Source: a beta proteobacterium MWH-UniP1 (GTDB taxonomy: Bacteria; Pseudomonadota; Gammaproteobacteria; Burkholderiales; Burkholderiaceae_A). Taken from it: DNA of 64,000 nt. Shown here piece after piece: positions 36,787 through 46,910 of this stretch; within the stretch, counting starts at the first letter, position 1, and each line of letters begins with the position of its first letter. The DNA is taken from NCBI GenBank assembly GCA_036362785.1, contig CP143625.1, forward strand, positions 931,401 through 995,400, given 5' to 3'. The notes under the pieces are model-generated. The model was not told where the DNA came from, ran no database searches, and saw only the letters and a program-made list of their open reading frames with translations. The position numbers and the translations under genes were made by a program.

Positions 36787-37428
36787 ATGTTCAAGAAAAT
36801 CACCCCTTTCATCATCGCCAGCGCCATGCTGATCGGTACGCCCGTCTTTGCTTTATCGCCCGAGGTTGCCCAACTCCAAAAAGAATGGGCAGAGATAAAG
36901 TATAAGACCCCGAAAGACGATCAAGAGAAAAAGTTTGCCGTTCTGGTGAAGCAGGCGGCAGACCACGCCGTGGTGGCTCCCAAAGACCCTGAGGCGCTAA
37001 TTTGGTACGGCATCATTGAGAGTTCCTATGCCGGTGCCAAGGGTGGGTTGGGCGCTTTGTCTCATGTGAAAAACGCCAAGAAAACGCTTGAGCGTGCGAT
37101 TGCGATTGACCCGAAAGCCATGGACGGCTCTGCCTTGACCAGTCTGGGGTCGCTTTACTATCAAGTGCCCGGCTGGCCGATCAGTTTTGGTGACGATGCC
37201 AAGGCGGTGGATTATTTAAGGCAGGGGCTTGCGGTGAATCCCAACGGGATCGATCCCAATTTTTTCTACGGGGATTTCATGTTCCGTAGTGGCGAGTACG
37301 GGGCCGCGGAACAGGCGCTAAAAAAGGCGCGTCAGGCACCGCCTAGAGCGGGCCGTGAACTTGCCGACGACGGCCGCCGTCAGGAAATTGACCAATTGTT
37401 GGCTAAGATTGCCGATAAGAAACGTTAA
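36787..37428 (+). CDS. Secreted TPR-like hypothetical protein
   Basis: A 213-residue protein with a clear signal peptide (MFKKITPFIIASAMLIG, cleavage near VFALS). The mature part contains TPR-like helices: PEALIWYGIIESSYA, HVKNAKKTLERAIAIDPKAMDGSALTSLGSLYY, AVDYLRQGLAVNPN. The ATG at 36787 has AGGAG upstream; a longer frame back to 36718 lies within the SDR gene and is rejected. Its position between the biosynthetic-looking genes and the two-component system suggests a periplasmic role in the same system. The function is not known. Confidence 0.75.
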   Translation: MFKKITPFIIASAMLIGTPVFALSPEVAQLQKEWAEIKYKTPKDDQEKKFAVLVKQAADHAVVAPKDPEALIWYGIIESSYAGAKGGLGALSHVKNAKKTLERAIAIDPKAMDGSALTSLGSLYYQVPGWPISFGDDAKAVDYLRQGLAVNPNGIDPNFFYGDFMFRSGEYGAAEQALKKARQAPPRAGRELADDGRRQEIDQLLAKIADKKR

Positions 37429-37452
37429 GTAGTCCAGCCGAGGGGGGCGGTA

Positions 37453-38115
37453 TTGAAAATTCTGGTCGTTGAAGATGACGAGATGATCGCATCGGGTCTG
37501 CGCACTGCCTTGGAGCGGGCCCATCACACCGTGGAGCATGCCGGCGATGGCCAGACGGGGCTTACGCTTGCCCAAGACGGTGCCTTTGATTTAATGATTC
37601 TGGATTTGGGGCTCCCAAAAAAAGATGGCCTTCAACTTTTAAAGTCCCTTCGCGACTCTGGCTCCCAGTTGGCGGTTCTGATTCTGTCAGCCCGAGATGG
37701 CACCAGTGATCGCGTGCGTGGGTTGGATCTTGGCGCAGACGATTATTTGGTGAAGCCGTTTGAACTGCAGGAGTTACTTGCCCGAGTCCGGGTGTTAGAG
37801 CGCCGACGGGCGAGTGTGGCCTCGAACACTGTGCAACGCGGCCCGCTGGTGCTGGATCTCAACGCCATGACACTGACCTGGAAGGGTCAGTTGGTGGATC
37901 TGCCGCGGCGGGAGTGGATGCTGCTTCGACTCTTGGTGGAAAACCCAACGCGGGTTTACTCGAGAACCCAGATTGAAGAAGCAATGTATGGCTGGGGCGA
38001 GGGTGCCGACAGCAATGCCATTGATGTTCACGTCCATCATCTTCGGCGAAAACTTGATCCCGATGTCGTTCAGACTGTCCGCGGCGTTGGTTACCGACTA
38101 GGAGATCTTCAATAA
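37453..38115 (+). CDS. OmpR-family response regulator
   Basis: A 220-residue regulator: receiver domain with acidic residues DDE (8-10), phosphorylation site D51, and the conserved lysine in LVKPFEL, followed by a winged-helix DNA-binding domain (about 125-220; ending VVQTVRGVGYRLGDLQ). The TctD/QseB-like group is the nearest by eye. The start is a TTG at 37453. The stop and the ATG of the histidine kinase overlap (TAATG), so the pair is coupled. Confidence 0.92.
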   Translation: MKILVVEDDEMIASGLRTALERAHHTVEHAGDGQTGLTLAQDGAFDLMILDLGLPKKDGLQLLKSLRDSGSQLAVLILSARDGTSDRVRGLDLGADDYLVKPFELQELLARVRVLERRRASVASNTVQRGPLVLDLNAMTLTWKGQLVDLPRREWMLLRLLVENPTRVYSRTQIEEAMYGWGEGADSNAIDVHVHHLRRKLDPDVVQTVRGVGYRLGDLQ

Positions 38116-39503
38116 TGGCCGTGAAGCCATACTCGTTGCGTGAACGGCTGCTTTGGAGTCTGTTTGGGTCGATGCTGGTGATCCTGGGGAGCATCGGTTT
38201 TGTTGCCCATGAAGTGAGTCAACACGAGGCCGACGAGGTGTTCAGTGCGCGGCTGGCGACATCCGCTCGGGTGCTTGAAGCATTGTTGGCACCCTCGTTG
38301 AGCAAGGCCACACTCGCCCAGCCTATCGTCATCACCCTGCCAGAGGCGTTGGAGCATTCTGAAACACATCAACCAACCAGTGCGGGCCACCCGTATGAGA
38401 GCAAACTCGCTTTTCAGGTCTGGAGCGACGCTGGCCAGTTGTTAGCAAAATCTGCAACAGCGCCGATGGATATGCTGGGGCCAAGAACGGCGGGGTTTCA
38501 TGAGCACTTGGTCAATAATGAGATTTGGCAGGTATTTGCACTGCAGTCCGGCAGTATTTGGATATTTGCAGCAGAGAAAAATGATTTTCGTGAAGAGATG
38601 TCCAGCGAGATTAGTGTGGCCATTTTGACGCCACTTGCTCTTGGCGGTTTGTTGCTATTGCTGGTGACTAATTTTCTCGCGATCCGATCGGTCAAGCCGG
38701 TGCGTAGTCTGGCAAAGAGCATCTCGCAGCGTGAACCTAATTCACTTGAGCCAATCGGTGTGTCCAATATGCCAAGAGAATTACAGTCTGTGGTGGGCGA
38801 GCTCAATGCGCTTTTGAGTCGAGTTCGCTCGGCCTTTATTCGCGAGCAACGGTTTACAGATTCGGCGGCTCATGAATTGCGTACCCCCATTGCCGCCATC
38901 CACCTCCATCTGCAAAACGCCGAGTTAGCCACCAAACCGGAAGACGTTCTGGAATCTGTGTCTCAGGCCCTGGAGGCATCGCGCCGCGCCAAAAAACTTG
39001 CGGAACAATTGTTGGTCTATAGCCGTGTCAGCAGCTCGGTTGGCCTGGAAGATAAAAGCCCACTCGATTTAACAGCCGTGACTCGGCAGTTGCTCAACAT
39101 GATGGGCCCGATCACCGCGCAGCGCGATCAGCAGATCGTCATGGCTGACTCTGACCCTGCAGTGATTCTTGGGGAACGAACAAAGATCGAGAGCCTGATT
39201 CAGAACCTGGTTGAAAATGCATCTCTCTACGGTCTCTCACCTGGCGTTATTTCGGTAGGCGTGAAGACGCAAGGCCCCGATGTGATCCTGACCGTTGAAA
39301 ACGATGGCCCCGCCATTCCCGACGAAGAAAAGTCCAAAGTCTTTATTCCGTACTACCGGACTCCGGGCAGCAAGGTGTCAGGCACCGGACTGGGTCTGGC
39401 TATTGTTCAGGAGATCGCCAATCAACACGGGGCCACTGTTGAGATTGAAGACCGTATCCCCGGTGCTGGCGTGCGCGTTCGGGTGGTTTTTCCTAAACCC
39501 TAG
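38115..39503 (+). CDS. Sensor histidine kinase
   Basis: A 462-residue inner-membrane kinase: membrane segment about 14-34, a periplasmic sensor region of about 140 residues, a second membrane segment about 176-196, a HAMP-like linker, the HisKA motif AAHELRTPIAA with H253, the N box (NLVENASLYG), and the G boxes ending KVSGTGLGLAIV. It phosphorylates the response regulator encoded just upstream. The sensor region shows no recognised motif. The context suggests it senses a product of the adjacent gene cluster or its periplasmic TPR protein. Confidence 0.92.
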   Translation: MAVKPYSLRERLLWSLFGSMLVILGSIGFVAHEVSQHEADEVFSARLATSARVLEALLAPSLSKATLAQPIVITLPEALEHSETHQPTSAGHPYESKLAFQVWSDAGQLLAKSATAPMDMLGPRTAGFHEHLVNNEIWQVFALQSGSIWIFAAEKNDFREEMSSEISVAILTPLALGGLLLLLVTNFLAIRSVKPVRSLAKSISQREPNSLEPIGVSNMPRELQSVVGELNALLSRVRSAFIREQRFTDSAAHELRTPIAAIHLHLQNAELATKPEDVLESVSQALEASRRAKKLAEQLLVYSRVSSSVGLEDKSPLDLTAVTRQLLNMMGPITAQRDQQIVMADSDPAVILGERTKIESLIQNLVENASLYGLSPGVISVGVKTQGPDVILTVENDGPAIPDEEKSKVFIPYYRTPGSKVSGTGLGLAIVQEIANQHGATVEIEDRIPGAGVRVRVVFPKP

Positions 39504-39583
39504 CGCGCGGCATAACCGTTGGTGTACCAGTTCGACCATTGGCCCGCTAGAATGCGGACATTGATTTTCAAAGGACAATTCAG

Positions 39584-39817
39584 ATGAAAACCGTTTCCCG
39601 CCGCGTTGCGGCACTCGCTCTAGCGCTCTCGGCCGGCGTTGCCGCACCGGGGGCTGTTGCACAGGAAAAAAAGTCGGGCGCTCCTTGTGGCCCCAGCAAG
39701 CAAAGCCGTAAGTCCAATCCCTGCGGCCCGAGCAAACCATGTGGCCCCTCGAAGCGATCGGGTAGCCCCTGTGGCCCATCCAAGCCTTGTGGCCCAAAGC
39801 AAAAGAAAGAGAAGTAA
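39584..39817 (+). CDS. Small secreted cysteine-rich peptide with CGPSK repeats
   Basis: A 77-residue protein starting MKTVSRR with a Sec signal peptide (cleavage near residue 26-27, AVA/QE). The mature part of about 51 residues is built of repeats: CGPSK at 35, 47, 53 and 63 and CGPK at 69, giving five cysteines, joined by lysine/arginine/serine spacers and ending KQKKEK. It has almost no hydrophobic residues and cannot form a normal globular core. It is probably metal-binding, modified or disordered (inference). AAAGGA is the ribosome site. Its stop directly abuts the next ATG. Confidence 0.75.
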   Translation: MKTVSRRVAALALALSAGVAAPGAVAQEKKSGAPCGPSKQSRKSNPCGPSKPCGPSKRSGSPCGPSKPCGPKQKKEK

Positions 39818-40444
39818 ATGTCTTGTGTGGCATCGGCCCAGTTGATTGTGGGGGTGATGTCGCAGCTTGCCGCGCGGCAATCTAATCTTTGTCTGGCCGC
39901 GCTGGCCGGTGCCCGTAGTTTTCAAGAGTGGCGGCACTACCCAGAACACGATGCGGTAGACCGCCAACACGCCACTGAGTTTTACTACCATGCCCACGCG
40001 GCCAAAGAGCGGCTTGCCGATGAGCATGGCCACTTCCATGTCTTTTCCAGAAGCAGCCGGACCAATCGCTTTCATCACTTGGCAGGCATTTCCTTGAATC
40101 CGCTTGGAATGCCCACGCGGCTGTTTTTGACCAATCAGTGGGTCACAGGTGAGTCATGGGTGAGTGCGGCACGTATTGCGCCGCTGGTGGCCCGCTTTGA
40201 GTGCCAGGTCTCTGGCCGCTTGGCACCGGTTGCCACCTGGATTACGGCGATGATTCGGGTGTATGCGCCTGAAATCATGGCTTTACACGCCCAACGTCAA
40301 GCCTGGTCAATGCGCGGGGTTGATTCTGTGCGTGAGCGTCATGCCCGGCTTCATGATCAGCGTCACGCGGTGATCGCCCAGAAGAAACTTAATCTGCCAC
40401 GCCATCTTGCTGCGCTTGGTGCTGTCGCCATACCAGCGCGCTGA
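39818..40444 (+). CDS. Conserved hypothetical protein (DUF6969-like), histidine-rich
   Basis: A 208-residue protein without signal peptide. The middle part has a dense histidine pattern (YYHAHA near residue 57, DEHGHFHVF near 67-75, HHLAGISLN) and then LFLTNQWVTGESW. It resembles a conserved uncharacterised family that I tentatively equate with DUF6969. The histidines could bind a metal. The ATG immediately follows the stop of the CGPSK peptide gene with no gap, and its ribosome site lies in the peptide's last codons, so the two are made together. A role in making or handling the peptide is inference. Confidence 0.7.
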   Translation: MSCVASAQLIVGVMSQLAARQSNLCLAALAGARSFQEWRHYPEHDAVDRQHATEFYYHAHAAKERLADEHGHFHVFSRSSRTNRFHHLAGISLNPLGMPTRLFLTNQWVTGESWVSAARIAPLVARFECQVSGRLAPVATWITAMIRVYAPEIMALHAQRQAWSMRGVDSVRERHARLHDQRHAVIAQKKLNLPRHLAALGAVAIPAR

Positions 40445-40480
40445 CAGGCGAAAATTTTTTCTCCAGTGTTGCCAGTTGCT

Positions 40481-40840
40481 TTACTGCGGTATGGCGTGGC
40501 CCATGCGTGCAGTCACACCAATGAGCGCAATGCACCGATTGCCCGTTCGGCAGTAGGCCAAGATGGGCTGCGGCATGGTTTCAAGTAATTTGCCCATTGC
40601 CTTGGCATCACTGGCCGTTCCACCATCGGGTGTGACTGGCACAAAGCCATAGGCAAGGCCGGCAGCCTGCGCGGCGGCTTTGATGTCGTCGGCCTTGGGT
40701 TGCCCCGGCCCATATTCGTCATCGGGGCGATTACAGATGACCGATTTAAAACCCATGCCAGCAATCTCCGGAATGTCTTGCGGCGTGATTTGCCCAACAA
40801 CAGCGAGTTTTTCTGTGAGCCAGCGAACGGTAGTACTCAT
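40481..40840 (-). CDS. Rhodanese/phosphatase-like protein (DUF442, TIGR01244 family)
   Basis: A 119-residue protein of the family found alone or fused to persulfide-handling hydrolases. It has the blocks KLAVVGQITPQDIPEIAGMGFKSVICNRPDDE and PILAYCRTGNR. The active loop CRTGNR is six residues long, as in rhodaneses, and fits sulfur transfer better than phosphate ester cleavage. Its ATG overlaps the cbbR stop, so it is co-transcribed with the Calvin cycle regulator. Confidence 0.82.
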   Translation of the reverse strand: MSTTVRWLTEKLAVVGQITPQDIPEIAGMGFKSVICNRPDDEYGPGQPKADDIKAAAQAAGLAYGFVPVTPDGGTASDAKAMGKLLETMPQPILAYCRTGNRCIALIGVTARMGHAIPQ

Positions 40841-41829
40841 GAGTTTGCGGTTTTCTTTGACTTTGGTGTGGATGGCTGATTGATCGGGCCACCGAGCTTA
40901 TAAATGTGCTGCAGATTCGGAAACTGTTCGGCCAATAATTCTGCACCACGATCCAGCATAAAGTAGCGAAAGGCCTCGGCGGCGGGGGACAAATGCCGCT
41001 GAGCGAGTGCCACCACGTGCCAGGCGCGCAGCACCGGCGTGTCTTCAATGTCCAGCACGACCAGCTGTCCATGTTCGATCTCCAGGCCCACGGTGTGCAG
41101 CGATACAAAGGAAATCCCAAGCCCGGCAATCACCGCCTGCTTGATGGTCTCGTTGCTGGCCATCTCCATGGTGATCGGTGGGCTCAGCCGGTGCTGTTCG
41201 ATGTAACTCTGCATGATGACTCTGGTGCCAGAGCCTTCTTCGCGGGAGATGATTTCTTCGGAGTTCAGTGCGCTAGCCTGAATCGCGGTGTGTTTGGCCA
41301 AATGGTGTTTTGGGCTTGCCACAAAGGCATGTGGGTGGTGGGCAAAGACTTCGGCCCGCGTGTCCATATGCTTTGGTGGGCGACCCATCACGGCCAGATC
41401 AATTTCCCCGTCTCTCAGCCGTGCAAGCAACTGGTCGCGGTTGCAGACATCGATCCGGATCTGCACACCGGGGTGTTCCTCGCGAAAGAGGCCCAGCATC
41501 CTGGGAATAGAGTACTTGGCGGTACTCACCAGCCCAATCTTCAAGGTGCCGGTCTGGGCGCCCTGAAGCCGTTGCATGACCGACTCAGCTTCGGTGAGGG
41601 TGCTCAGGATTTTTCGGGCAAAGACCCAGAAGTACTCGCCGGCACTCGTCAACTCCACCCTTCGGCCGATACGGGCAAAAAGCTCCGCGCCAATCTCTTG
41701 CTCAAGCTCCTTGATCTGCATGGAGACCGCAGGGGCGGTCAGGTGGAGCTCTTCTGCGGCCCTGGCAAAACTGGCCAGCCGGGCGGCGGCGGAGAAGATT
41801 CGGATCTGGCGAAGGGTCAGGTTCTTCAT
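40837..41829 (-). CDS. cbbR: LysR-type regulator of the Calvin cycle operon
   Basis: A 330-residue LysR protein with N-terminal helix-turn-helix (LTLRQIRIFSAAARLASFARAAEELHLT and AVSMQIKELEQEIGAELF) and a C-terminal effector domain that in known CbbR proteins binds metabolites such as RuBP or NADPH. It is divergent from cbbL with a 116-base gap carrying three ACTTAT/ATAAGT half-sites. It ends by overlapping the rhodanese-like gene, which is unusual for cbbR. Confidence 0.92.
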   Translation of the reverse strand: MKNLTLRQIRIFSAAARLASFARAAEELHLTAPAVSMQIKELEQEIGAELFARIGRRVELTSAGEYFWVFARKILSTLTEAESVMQRLQGAQTGTLKIGLVSTAKYSIPRMLGLFREEHPGVQIRIDVCNRDQLLARLRDGEIDLAVMGRPPKHMDTRAEVFAHHPHAFVASPKHHLAKHTAIQASALNSEEIISREEGSGTRVIMQSYIEQHRLSPPITMEMASNETIKQAVIAGLGISFVSLHTVGLEIEHGQLVVLDIEDTPVLRAWHVVALAQRHLSPAAEAFRYFMLDRGAELLAEQFPNLQHIYKLGGPINQPSTPKSKKTANS

Positions 41830-41831
41830 AA

Positions 41832-43427
<1,596 letters not shown>

Positions 43428-43481
43428 TGCAAGTCATGCACCGATCCTGGCTCACCTGACCAACCCTATTCGGAGAACACC

Positions 43482-43904
43482 ATGAAAGTTACCCAAGGCC
43501 AATTTTCTTTTTTGCCCGATCTCACCGACGACGAAATTCGACTGCAAGTCGATTACGCCTTGAGCAAAGGTTGGGCCCTGTCCATTGAGTGGACCGACGA
43601 CCCCCACCCACGTAATGTCTATTGGAATATGTGGGGCCTGCCCATGTTCACCATCAAAGACGGTGCCGCTGTGATTTATGAGCTCACCGCCTGCCGCAAG
43701 GCCAACCCAAACGTCTACATCAAGGTCAATGCCTTTGATAACACCCGTGGGGTTGAGTCGATGTGCATGAGTTTTATCGTTCAGCGCCCAGCAAATGAGC
43801 CAGGTTTTGGCCTGGTTCGACAGGAAACGGACTCCCGCGTGATTCGCTACACCACCCATTCTTATGCCACCGACAAGCCGGCAGGGGAGCGTTACCGCGG
43901 TTAA
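43482..43904 (+). CDS. cbbS: RuBisCO small subunit, red-type
   Basis: A 140-residue small subunit. The core ([36 protein letters not shown] region) is followed by the C-terminal extension of about 30 residues typical of red-type enzymes (after [15 protein letters not shown]), which forms extra strands around the central channel. It starts 54 bases after cbbL with a GGAGA ribosome site. Confidence 0.96.
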   Translation: MKVTQGQFSFLPDLTDDEIRLQVDYALSKGWALSIEWTDDPHPRNVYWNMWGLPMFTIKDGAAVIYELTACRKANPNVYIKVNAFDNTRGVESMCMSFIVQRPANEPGFGLVRQETDSRVIRYTTHSYATDKPAGERYRG

Positions 43905-44004
43905 CGAAGCGGGTGCCGGGGCCTGCGCGGTCAGCGCCCTGGTTTCTGTTCTAATGACTTGAATCGGTGACTGGCCAATAGCGTAGAGGATTCGCGGAGA
44001 GCTT

Positions 44005-44934
44005 ATGTCGAACAATGAAGCGTCGTTGCAGGCGGACCAACCGGGTCAGCCGGTGGATTCTGTCGACCTAAACGCGATCCTGCAGCAGTCCAATGTCTTT
44101 GAAATTCTGGATCAGTTGGATTCAGAGTTAATTGGGCTGGCACCGGTAAAACGCCGGATTCGAGAAATTGCTTCGTTTTTGGTCATCTCCAAGGCCAGAG
44201 AACAAATGGGCATCGAGGCCGCATCGCCAAGTCTGCACATGTGCTTTACCGGAAACCCGGGCACCGGCAAAACAACGGTCGCCATGCGTATGGCCGAGAT
44301 CTTGCACCGGCTTGGCTATGTGCGAAAAGGCCATGTGGTGAGCGTGACCCGCGACGATCTGGTGGGCCAGTACATTGGTCACACCGCACCCAAAACCAAG
44401 GAAGTGCTGAAAAAAGCGATGGGTGGGGTGCTCTTTATCGACGAGGCCTATTATCTGTATCGGCCAGAAAATGAGCGGGACTACGGCCAAGAAGCCATTG
44501 AGATTTTGCTCCAGGTCATGGAAAACAACCGAGACGATCTGGTGGTGATTCTGGCGGGTTACAAAGACCGCATGGACACATTCTTTAAATCCAATCCCGG
44601 CATGTCGTCACGCATTGCCCATCACATCGATTTCCCAGACTACACCGACGGCGAGTTGCTGCAGATCGCGGACAAGATGGTGGCGCAGATGCATTACCTG
44701 TTCGAGCCTGCCGCCCGTGACGCCATGGCGCGCTACATCGAGCTGCGCAAAACCCAGCCGCATTTTGCCAATGCCCGGTCAATTCGCAATGCATTGGATC
44801 GGGCACGTCTGCGTCAGGCCAATCGCGTCTTTGAGCTTGCCTCCAAGCCGGGCCATCTGGCCACTCGGCAAGAACTTTCCACCATCACAGCGGCAGATGT
44901 CTTGGCGTCCCGCGTTTTCAAAGGGGGTTTATAA
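44005..44934 (+). CDS. cbbX: RuBisCO activase CbbX (AAA+)
   Basis: CbbX is a hexameric AAA+ motor that pulls on the C-terminus of red-type CbbL to release inhibitory sugar phosphates. It has 309 residues: Walker [10 protein letters not shown] (83-91), Walker [11 protein letters not shown] (about 142-151), the pore-loop tyrosine in [11 protein letters not shown], and arginine-containing sensor stretches ([26 protein letters not shown]). RuBP-bound activation is known for the family. Its presence confirms that the RuBisCO is of the red type. Confidence 0.96.
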   Translation: MSNNEASLQADQPGQPVDSVDLNAILQQSNVFEILDQLDSELIGLAPVKRRIREIASFLVISKAREQMGIEAASPSLHMCFTGNPGTGKTTVAMRMAEILHRLGYVRKGHVVSVTRDDLVGQYIGHTAPKTKEVLKKAMGGVLFIDEAYYLYRPENERDYGQEAIEILLQVMENNRDDLVVILAGYKDRMDTFFKSNPGMSSRIAHHIDFPDYTDGELLQIADKMVAQMHYLFEPAARDAMARYIELRKTQPHFANARSIRNALDRARLRQANRVFELASKPGHLATRQELSTITAADVLASRVFKGGL

Positions 44935-44938
44935 AACC

Positions 44939-45997
44939 ATGCATCTCGGTCGAACCACATTATCAAAATTCTTAATTCAGGAAACTGACGGCACCGAAGG
45001 CGCCCGCGATCTTGCCGCCTTGCTGATCGACGTAGCCGCTGCCGTAAAGGCGATCTCAGCCATGACGGCCAAGGGCGCCTTAGCTGGTGTTCTGGGCAGT
45101 CTTGAGAGTGAAAATGTCCAAGGCGAGGTCCAGAAAAAACTCGACGTCTTGTCAAACACCGCCTTTGTGAACACCTTTCAGATGGGCGGGCTGGTTGCTG
45201 GGCTTGCCTCGGAAGAGATGGACGATCCGATCACGGTCGCACGCAAAAGCGGCGGCTTTCTGACGGTGTTTGACCCATTGGACGGATCATCCAACATCGA
45301 TGTCAATGTGTCGGTGGGCTCTATCTTTTCAATCCTGCGCGCACCGAAAGACCGCCCGCCGGAATTGACTGACTATCTTCAGCCGGGCTCGCAACAGTTG
45401 GCCGCTGGCTATGCCATTTATGGGCCATCAACCATGCTGGTCTTAACGGTGGGCAAGGGCACCCACGGGTTTACGCTCGACCGCGAGGTGGGCAATTTCA
45501 TTTTGACCCATCCCAATATTCAAGTGCCACCAGACACCAGCGAATTCGCCATCAACACCAGCAATGAGCGTTTCTGGGAGCCCCCGGTGCAGCGTTATGT
45601 TGCCGAGTGCAAGGCCGGAAAGACCGATGTGCGCGGGCGGGATTTCAACATGCGTTGGATTGCCAGCATGGTGGCGGAAGTCCACCGCATCCTGATGCGC
45701 GGGGGCATCTTCATGTACCCCAAAGACACCAAAGACCCCGGCAAACCTGGCCGGCTGCGCCTGATGTACGAGGCCAACCCCATGGGCATGGTGATTGAGC
45801 ATGCGGGTGGCTTTGCAAGCACGGGCCGCCAACGTATTTTGAGCGTGGTGCCTGACACCATTCACCAGCGGATTCCGGTCATTCTGGGGTCACGTAACGA
45901 AGTCGAACGTATCGAGCGTTATCACCAGGAATTCGATACGGGCACAGATAAAGCCTACACATCACCACTCTTTAAAGAGCGTTCACTGTTTCAGTAA
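44939..45997 (+). CDS. cbbF: Fructose-1,6-bisphosphatase class I
   Basis: The enzyme removes the 1-phosphate from fructose bisphosphate (and possibly sedoheptulose bisphosphate) in the Calvin cycle. It has 352 residues from the ATG at 44939 ([12 protein letters not shown]), four bases after the cbbX stop; AAGGGGG is the likely ribosome site. The metal-binding motif [12 protein letters not shown] (about 110-121) and the C-terminal [22 protein letters not shown] are intact. A longer open frame upstream runs inside cbbX and is rejected. Confidence 0.95.
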   Translation: MHLGRTTLSKFLIQETDGTEGARDLAALLIDVAAAVKAISAMTAKGALAGVLGSLESENVQGEVQKKLDVLSNTAFVNTFQMGGLVAGLASEEMDDPITVARKSGGFLTVFDPLDGSSNIDVNVSVGSIFSILRAPKDRPPELTDYLQPGSQQLAAGYAIYGPSTMLVLTVGKGTHGFTLDREVGNFILTHPNIQVPPDTSEFAINTSNERFWEPPVQRYVAECKAGKTDVRGRDFNMRWIASMVAEVHRILMRGGIFMYPKDTKDPGKPGRLRLMYEANPMGMVIEHAGGFASTGRQRILSVVPDTIHQRIPVILGSRNEVERIERYHQEFDTGTDKAYTSPLFKERSLFQ

Positions 45998-46011
45998 AAA
46001 GGGAAAACAAC

Positions 46012-46884
46012 ATGTCCGTTAAGTACCCAATCGTTGCAATCACCGGATCGTCCGGTGCAGGCACCACCACGGTGATGAGCAGCTTCAAGCATATTTTCCG
46101 TCGCGATGGCATCTCTGCCCAGATTCTCGAGGGTGATTCGATGCATCGTTATGACCGCATGGCCATGCGGGCCGAGATGAAGCGGCAGACCGAATCGGGC
46201 AATAACAATTTCAGCCACTTTGGGCCCGAGGCCAATCTCTTGGCCGAGCTCGAAGAAATCTTCAAAGTCTTTGGTGCTACGGGCAAAGGCAAGGTTCGAA
46301 AATATATTCACGACGCGGCCGAGGGGGCCGAATACAAACAAGAGCCTGGCACCTTTACGCCATGGCAAGACATGATTCCCAACGCCGATGTGCTTTTTTA
46401 TGAGGGCCTGCACGGCGGTTATGTGGGGCCCGAGGCCAATGTGGCCAAGCATGTTGATTTGTTGGTGGGTGTGGTGCCGATTATTAACCTGGAGTGGATC
46501 CAGAAACTGCATCGGGACAAAAACATGCGTGGCTATTCGCAAGAGGCCGTGGTTGACACCATTTTGCGCCGCATGCCCGATTACATTAATCACATCTGCC
46601 CACAGTTTTCCCGCACCCACGTCAATTTCCAGCGGGTGCCAACGGTGGACACCTCCAATCCATTTATCGCCAATGACATTCCCAGCCCCGATGAGAGCAT
46701 GGTGGTGATTCGGTTTGCCAACCCCAAAGGCATTGATTTCCCTTACTTGCTGTCCATGCTGCACAACTCCATGATGACGCGGCCTAATACCCTGGTCATC
46801 CCAGGCGGCAAGATGGGCCTGGCCATGCAGTTGATCTTTACACCGATGATTCTGCGGCTGATGGATCGGAAACGCCGGGCATAA
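46012..46884 (+). CDS. cbbP: Phosphoribulokinase
   Basis: The kinase makes ribulose 1,5-bisphosphate from ribulose 5-phosphate and ATP. The 290-residue protein is of the proteobacterial class I type, with P-loop GSSGAGTTTV (about 10-19), the EGDSMHRYDR substrate region with catalytic aspartate, FYEGLHGGYVG, and the C-terminal GGKMGLAMQLIFTPMI. It starts 14 bases after cbbF with an AAGGGA ribosome site. Together with RuBisCO it makes the Calvin cycle complete in its two unique steps. Confidence 0.97.
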   Translation: MSVKYPIVAITGSSGAGTTTVMSSFKHIFRRDGISAQILEGDSMHRYDRMAMRAEMKRQTESGNNNFSHFGPEANLLAELEEIFKVFGATGKGKVRKYIHDAAEGAEYKQEPGTFTPWQDMIPNADVLFYEGLHGGYVGPEANVAKHVDLLVGVVPIINLEWIQKLHRDKNMRGYSQEAVVDTILRRMPDYINHICPQFSRTHVNFQRVPTVDTSNPFIANDIPSPDESMVVIRFANPKGIDFPYLLSMLHNSMMTRPNTLVIPGGKMGLAMQLIFTPMILRLMDRKRRA

Positions 46885-46910
46885 TTGGGCTTTTCGACAG
46901 GAGTCTGCGC

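Noticed and set aside
39370..39390. GGTGTCAGGCACC in the histidine kinase, and a like sequence near 35361
   Set aside because: One mismatch breaks the palindrome and both lie in conserved coding motifs; chance resemblance to the REP-like repeat is more likely.
39657..39800. Repeated DNA in the CGPSK gene as a CRISPR or minisatellite
   Set aside because: The repeats are in frame, differ at codon level and follow a signal peptide and ribosome site, so they are protein repeats.
44615..44938. Long in-frame upstream extension of cbbF
   Set aside because: It runs inside cbbX in another frame; the fructose bisphosphatase family begins at MHLGRTTL, so the start at 44939 was taken.
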